64,000 bases of DNA from Vibrio natriegens NBRC 15636 = ATCC 14048 = DSM 759 (GTDB lineage: Bacteria; Pseudomonadota; Gammaproteobacteria; Enterobacterales; Vibrionaceae), in the NCBI RefSeq assembly GCF_035621455.1, contig NZ_CP141822.1:2852001-2916000 (forward strand), given 5' to 3'. Below, one piece after another: positions 59,593 to 64,000 of the stretch; positions within the stretch are counted from its first letter, which is position 1, and every line of letters begins with the position of its first letter. A model generated the notes under the pieces. That model saw only the letters and a list, made by a program, of their open reading frames with translations. It was not told the DNA's origin and did no database searches. A program made the position numbers and the translations under genes.

Positions 59593-61398
59593 GTGCAAAT
59601 TATCACCACAGATATCGCAGTCATCGGCGCTGGCGGCGCTGGTCTTCGTACTGCTATTGCAGCGGCAGAGGCAAACCCAGATTTAGAAGTCGCTCTGATT
59701 TCTAAAGTTTATCCTATGCGCTCACACACGGTCGCAGCGGAGGGTGGCTCAGCAGCAGTTATCAAGGATGAAGATAGCTTAGATAACCACTTCAACGATA
59801 CGGTTGGCGGTGGCGACTGGCTATGTGAACAGGACGTCGTTGAATATTTTGTAGAAAACGCAACCCGCGAAATGATCCAAATGGAACAATGGGGTTGTCC
59901 TTGGAGCCGTAAAGAGAACGGGGAAGTTAACGTTCGCCGCTTTGGCGGTATGAAGGTTGAACGAACTTGGTTTGCAGCGGATAAAACCGGCTTCCATATG
60001 CTTCACACCCTATTCCAAACTTCAATGAAGTACAGCAACATCAAACGTTTTGATGAGTACTTTGTGTTAGATCTGCTTGTTGACGATGGTGAAGTACAAG
60101 GCTTAATCGCCATTCACATGTCTGAAGGTGAGTTGGTAACCATCAAAGCGAAATCTGTTGTGCTTGCTACTGGTGGCGCAGGACGAGTTTACCACTGTAA
60201 CACCAACGGCGGTATCGTAACGGGCGATGGCATGGCAATGGCTTACCGTCACGGTGTTCCGCTACGTGATATGGAATTTGTTCAATACCACCCTACTGGC
60301 CTACCAGGTACTGGTATCCTAATGACAGAAGGTTGTCGTGGTGAAGGTGGTATTATTGTCAACAAAAACGGCTACCGCTACCTACAAGACTACGGCATGG
60401 GCCCTGAAACTCCAGTGGGTCAACCGAAAAACAAATACATGGAACTGGGTCCACGTGACAAAGTTTCTCAAGCTTTCTGGCATGAGCAACAGAAAGGCAA
60501 CACCATCAAACACCCACTGGGTGACGTGGTGCACCTAGACCTTCGCCACCTTGGTGAAGAGTACCTACAAGAACGTTTACCTTTCATCTGTGAGCTAGCA
60601 AAAGCTTACGTGAACGTTGATCCTGCAAAAGAACCAATTCCAATTCGTCCGACCGTGCACTACACCATGGGCGGCATCGAAACTGATGGTGGCTGTGAGA
60701 CTCGCGTTAAAGGTCTATTCGCAGTTGGTGAGTGTGCGTCAGTTGGTCTGCATGGTGCGAACCGTCTTGGCTCTAACTCTCTGGCTGAGTTCGTGGTATT
60801 TGGCCGAGTTGCGGGTGAAAACGCAGTGAAACGTGCAGCAGAATTCAAAGGCTGGAACGACGACGCTATCGCAGATCAAGTGAAAGCTGTAGAAGAACGC
60901 ATTGCCAGCCTAATGAACCAAGAAGGCGATGAAAACTGGGCAGACATCCGTACCGAAATGGGCCACACCATGGAAGCGGGTTGTGGTATCTACCGCCAAG
61001 AAGATCTGATGCAAGCAACCATCGATAAGATCACGGAACTTAAACAACGTTACAAACGCATTAGCATCAAAGACAAAGGCAAAGTGTTCAACACTGACCT
61101 TCTGTACGCAATCGAAGTCGGTTACGGCCTGGAAGTGGCAGAAGCGATGGTTCACTCTGCAATCCTGCGCAAAGAATCTCGCGGTGCACACCAACGTCTC
61201 GATGATGGCTGCACTGAACGTGACGACGTGAACTTCCTGAAACACTCACTTGCTTTCTATCAACCAGACGCAGCGCCTAGCATCGACTACAGCAATGTAA
61301 CTATTACTAAGTCTCAGCCTAAAGCGCGTCTATACGGTGAAGCTGCAGAAAAAGCCGCAGCAGAAGAAGCAGCGAAGAACGCAGAGGAGCAAGCATAA
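59593..61398 (+). CDS. frdA: Fumarate reductase flavoprotein subunit
   Basis: FrdA holds the covalent FAD and reduces fumarate to succinate in anaerobic respiration. The start is GTG at 59593 with a strong GGAGG box. The 601 residues show the N-terminal dinucleotide fold [18 protein letters not shown] (about 10-27), the FAD-linking His in [11 protein letters not shown] (about 45), [19 protein letters not shown] and the active-site [10 protein letters not shown] and [18 protein letters not shown]. It overlaps frdB by one base, and the whole frdABCD set is a tight operon. Confidence 0.99.
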   Translation: MQIITTDIAVIGAGGAGLRTAIAAAEANPDLEVALISKVYPMRSHTVAAEGGSAAVIKDEDSLDNHFNDTVGGGDWLCEQDVVEYFVENATREMIQMEQWGCPWSRKENGEVNVRRFGGMKVERTWFAADKTGFHMLHTLFQTSMKYSNIKRFDEYFVLDLLVDDGEVQGLIAIHMSEGELVTIKAKSVVLATGGAGRVYHCNTNGGIVTGDGMAMAYRHGVPLRDMEFVQYHPTGLPGTGILMTEGCRGEGGIIVNKNGYRYLQDYGMGPETPVGQPKNKYMELGPRDKVSQAFWHEQQKGNTIKHPLGDVVHLDLRHLGEEYLQERLPFICELAKAYVNVDPAKEPIPIRPTVHYTMGGIETDGGCETRVKGLFAVGECASVGLHGANRLGSNSLAEFVVFGRVAGENAVKRAAEFKGWNDDAIADQVKAVEERIASLMNQEGDENWADIRTEMGHTMEAGCGIYRQEDLMQATIDKITELKQRYKRISIKDKGKVFNTDLLYAIEVGYGLEVAEAMVHSAILRKESRGAHQRLDDGCTERDDVNFLKHSLAFYQPDAAPSIDYSNVTITKSQPKARLYGEAAEKAAAEEAAKNAEEQA

Positions 61399-62144
61399 TG
61401 TCAGCAAACCGCATCCAGAAAGTAGACATTCTGCGTTATGACCCAGAAAAAGACGCAGAACCGCACTTACAAACTTTCGAAGTACCATTCGATGAAACAA
61501 TGTCTGTGCTCGACGCGATTGGTTACATCAAAGATAACCTAGACAAAGACCTGTCTTACCGATGGTCTTGTCGTATGGCAATCTGTGGCTCATGCGGCAT
61601 CATGGTTAATGGTGTGCCTAAGCTAGCTTGTAAGAGCTTCTTACGTGACTACCAAAATGGTCTGAAAATCGAGCCATTAGCGAATTTCCCGATTGAGAAA
61701 GACTTGATCGTTGATATGACGCCATTTATCGAGCGTCTTGAAGCGATCAAACCTTACATCATTGGCAACGACCGCAAACCTGAAGACGGCACAAACTTGC
61801 AAACGCCAGAGCAAATGGCGAAATACAAGCAGTTTGCTGGTTGTATCAACTGTGGTCTGTGTTACGCAGCGTGTCCGCAGTTCGGTCTCAATCCAGAGTT
61901 TATCGGCCCGGCAGCGCTGACTTTGGCGCACCGTTACAACTTAGATAGCCGTGATAACGGTAAAGCTGAACGTATGAAGCTGATTAACGGTGAGAATGGC
62001 GCCTGGGGTTGTACGTTTGTAGGTTACTGTTCTGAGGTTTGTCCAAAGAGCGTTGACCCTGCAGCAGCAGTAAACCAAGGCAAAGTAGAGTCTTCTATGG
62101 ACTTCGTAATTGCGATGCTGAAACCTCAGGAGGCAGAAGGATGA
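61398..62144 (+). CDS. frdB: Fumarate reductase iron-sulfur subunit
   Basis: FrdB carries electrons from the membrane quinol to FrdA through [2Fe-2S], [4Fe-4S] and [3Fe-4S] clusters. The 248 residues show [21 protein letters not shown] (in the 58-78 region) for the [2Fe-2S] centre, [13 protein letters not shown] for the [4Fe-4S], and [17 protein letters not shown] for the other clusters. It overlaps frdA by one base and frdC by four bases. Confidence 0.98.
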   Translation: MSANRIQKVDILRYDPEKDAEPHLQTFEVPFDETMSVLDAIGYIKDNLDKDLSYRWSCRMAICGSCGIMVNGVPKLACKSFLRDYQNGLKIEPLANFPIEKDLIVDMTPFIERLEAIKPYIIGNDRKPEDGTNLQTPEQMAKYKQFAGCINCGLCYAACPQFGLNPEFIGPAALTLAHRYNLDSRDNGKAERMKLINGENGAWGCTFVGYCSEVCPKSVDPAAAVNQGKVESSMDFVIAMLKPQEAEG

Positions 62145-62524
62145 GTAACCGTAAACCTTACGTTCGTGAAGTAAAACGCACTTGGTGGAAGGACCATCCT
62201 TTCTACCGCTTCTACATGTTACGTGAAGCGACGGTACTGCCACTGATTCTATTCACCATCTTCCTGACTTTCGGTCTGGGTTCACTAGTGAAAGGGCCTG
62301 AAGCTTGGCAAGGCTGGTTAGAGTTCATGGCAAACCCAATCGTAGTCGCGATCAACATTGTTGCGCTACTTGGAAGCCTGTTCCACGCACAAACCTTCTT
62401 CAGCATGATGCCACAGGTGATGCCAATTCGCCTAAAAGGCAAACCTGTAGGTAAGAATATCATCGTACTGACTCAGTGGGCAGCGGTCGCGTTTATCTCA
62501 CTGATCGTTCTCATCGTGGTGTAA
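62141..62524 (+). CDS. frdC: Fumarate reductase membrane subunit C
   Basis: FrdC is one of two membrane anchors that bind menaquinol. The 127 residues have three hydrophobic segments (about 26-50, 63-85 and 105-127) and the conserved N-terminal [28 protein letters not shown]. It overlaps frdB by four bases (ATGA). Confidence 0.97.
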   Translation: MSNRKPYVREVKRTWWKDHPFYRFYMLREATVLPLILFTIFLTFGLGSLVKGPEAWQGWLEFMANPIVVAINIVALLGSLFHAQTFFSMMPQVMPIRLKGKPVGKNIIVLTQWAAVAFISLIVLIVV

Positions 62525-62535
62525 GGAGCTGAACA

Positions 62536-62913
62536 ATGAAACCAAATTATAGTGTAAATACATCACCAAAACGTTCGGATGAGCCAATCTGGTGGGGACT
62601 GTTTGGTGCAGGCGGTACCTGGTTTGCGATGATCACTCCTATCACCGTACTTGTCCTTGGTATCCTAGTTCCACTGGGCGTGATTGATGCTGATGCAATG
62701 AGCTACGAGCGAGTATCTGAATTCGCGACCAGCATCATTGGTGCGCTATTTATCATCGGTACACTAGCGCTGCCAATGTGGCATGCAATGCACCGTGTTC
62801 ACCACGGTATGCACGACCTTAAGTTCCACACTGGTGTGGTGGGCAAAGTGGCATGCTACGCGTTTGCTGGCCTTATCAGTGCGCTATCAGTTATCTTTAT
62901 CTTCATGATTTAA
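62536..62913 (+). CDS. frdD: Fumarate reductase membrane subunit D
   Basis: FrdD is the second membrane anchor of fumarate reductase. The 125 residues have three hydrophobic segments (about 25-50, 66-85 and 100-124) and the conserved [19 protein letters not shown] and [16 protein letters not shown] segments. A GGAG box precedes the ATG, 11 bases after frdC. It ends the operon ahead of a strong terminator. Confidence 0.97.
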   Translation: MKPNYSVNTSPKRSDEPIWWGLFGAGGTWFAMITPITVLVLGILVPLGVIDADAMSYERVSEFATSIIGALFIIGTLALPMWHAMHRVHHGMHDLKFHTGVVGKVACYAFAGLISALSVIFIFMI

Positions 62914-62930
62914 GACACTGTTATAAATGA

Positions 62931-62959
62931 AAAAAGCTGGCTTTATGCCAGCTTTTTTT
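62931..62959. terminator. frdABCD terminator
   Basis: AAAAAGCTGGC and GCCAGCTTTTT form an 11-pair stem around TTTAT, with T/A runs on both sides. It lies 17 bp after frdD and may also end the convergent SPFH gene. Confidence 0.92.
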
Positions 62960-63013
62960 GTTTTTGGACACCCATGATCTTTTTGCTTTAAAAGCTTTTG
63001 GCCACCTATGATC

Positions 63014-64000
63014 TTATTGCTGAGTAATCTTCTTAGTTTGATCCATTAAGCCAAGAGCACCAAAACCAGTGATCACATCTAAGTTCGTTTTCAGGCCTGT
63101 TTCCTGATTACCACCAATATAGTTTTGCGGCATTTGAACTTGGAAGTTTTGCAGATTACTGTACAACGAGTTTGCAACCTCACGGTTCAACTCAGCTAGG
63201 TAAACTTCTCGGTTTGCTCCTAATGCCGCATACTTCGCTTTCAGGACTTCGGCTTCTGCGCGGCCTTTCTCTAAAATCGCTTTCGCTTCATATTGAGCGG
63301 AAAGAGCATTGGCTTTCTGAATCGCTAAGTTCGCTTCTGCCATTGCCAGCTCTTTTTCTTTCTCCACTTCAGCAAGTCGCTTGGTTTTCTCCACTTCAAC
63401 GATTTCACGCTCAGCTATTTGACGAGCAACCTCGACCTCTTTTTGCTGAGAAATAATAGCGAGCTCTTTCTGACGTTGTGCATCCTGAACTTCACGAGTA
63501 CGCTGAATTTCTTTACGCAGCTGCTCAGTTTCGGCCTGAGCTTTAGAAGTTTCCTGCTCCTGAATTGCGCGAATGCGATCTGCGACCAAGCGTTTTTTAT
63601 CTGCCAATAACTGATCAAGCTGCTTCTCTGGCTGCGGGTCACCAATGGTTACCTGAGTAACTTGAATGCCGTATTGCTGTAACGGGTTATCCTGTCGGAT
63701 AGGTTGGCCTGTTTTGTCTACGACCGGTACCGTTTTCCAGACTAACTGATTCGTACGCTGCAATTGATTGGCGTTGGCCTGATTTGCACCAACAGGAGCC
63801 AGGTCAAGCTCTTCAACTTCCACCTGACGACGCTCAGTCAGATAAATACCTTCTCGAAGCTGATCACCCAACTTAGATTTAAACTGGTTCAAACCGCCCT
63901 GAAAGAACTCTTCTCCAGTATACTGAGTCGCGGTAATCACCGTTACGTTTCGGGCATTTTTTACTAATAACGCATCGATCAGATTGCTGTTATTACGAAA
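63014..64000 (-). CDS. SPFH/band 7 domain protein, N-terminus outside the window
   Basis: The open frame runs past the right edge, so the N-terminus is missing; 328 residues are visible. They contain the end of an SPFH domain (about 1-140 of the visible part, with ATQYTGEEFFQGGLNQF and REGIYLTERRQVEV) and a long Glu/Arg/Lys/Gln-rich coiled coil (about 140-270, EKQLDQLLADKKRLVADRIRAIQEQETS). A hydrophobic C-terminal segment ends the protein. It is flotillin- or prohibitin-like; the partner and function are not known. Confidence 0.83.
   Translation of the reverse strand, partial: FRNNSNLIDALLVKNARNVTVITATQYTGEEFFQGGLNQFKSKLGDQLREGIYLTERRQVEVEELDLAPVGANQANANQLQRTNQLVWKTVPVVDKTGQPIRQDNPLQQYGIQVTQVTIGDPQPEKQLDQLLADKKRLVADRIRAIQEQETSKAQAETEQLRKEIQRTREVQDAQRQKELAIISQQKEVEVARQIAEREIVEVEKTKRLAEVEKEKELAMAEANLAIQKANALSAQYEAKAILEKGRAEAEVLKAKYAALGANREVYLAELNREVANSLYSNLQNFQVQMPQNYIGGNQETGLKTNLDVITGFGALGLMDQTKKITQQ

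Overview
The window looks like a piece of the main chromosome of a Vibrio. It carries housekeeping genes in gammaproteobacterial synteny, a polar-flagellar motX directly beside purA, an nsrR/hmp pair, and moderate G+C with AT-rich intergenic regions. The species cannot be fixed from the sequence alone. No insertion sequence, prophage, integron or CRISPR array is visible; this is core genome.

Layout. 1-3.5 kb: rpsG (cut by the edge) and rpsL behind a strong promoter, then tusBCD, a YheO-type regulator and fkpA, all on the minus strand. 3.6-9.3 kb: a WD40 lipoprotein coupled to slyX, an isoaspartyl peptidase, slyD, yheV and kefB-kefG. 9.4-15.2 kb: plus-strand run yheS, a DUF2390 gene, yheT, yheU, prkB, crp. 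15.3-20.4 kb: a DUF1338 dioxygenase and the arginine succinyltransferase genes astD, astA, astC/argD. 20.7-26.8 kb: pabA, trpS, gph, rlmB, rnr. 26.9-28.7 kb: nsrR diverging from hmp across two tandem NsrR operators. 28.7-40.5 kb: motX, purA, a DUF2065 gene, then hflC, hflK, hflX, hfq, miaA, mutL, amiB, tsaE. 40.8-46.7 kb: queG, an AT-rich spacer with a DnaA-box pair, 12 tRNA genes, orn, rsgA, psd. 46.9-58.2 kb: an SLC13 transporter, an EamA transporter, gpmI, yibN, secB, gpsA, cysE, envC, a DHH phosphoesterase, a TetR regulator and a VanZ-like protein. 58.2-62.9 kb: epmA diverging from frdABCD. 63.0 kb to the edge: an SPFH protein.

Functional links. TusBCD, MiaA, QueG and TsaE modify tRNAs, and the same window holds 12 tRNA genes (7 Gly-GCC, 5 initiator Met). 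AmiB and its activator EnvC are both present. HflK and HflC form the membrane regulator of FtsH. Hmp and NsrR form a nitric-oxide circuit. Crp is encoded here, and candidate CRP sites lie before crp and before frdABCD.

Most interesting signal. The spacer between queG and the tRNA-Gly/tRNA-fMet cluster (41968-42493) contains two perfect inverted DnaA boxes, 10 bp apart. It is AT-rich, with four GATC sites. In Escherichia coli the replication-control locus datA lies, as I recall, beside the corresponding queG/glyVXY genes. I propose a candidate Vibrio datA-like element. Next to it is a broken tRNA-fMet remnant with a 16-nt insertion.
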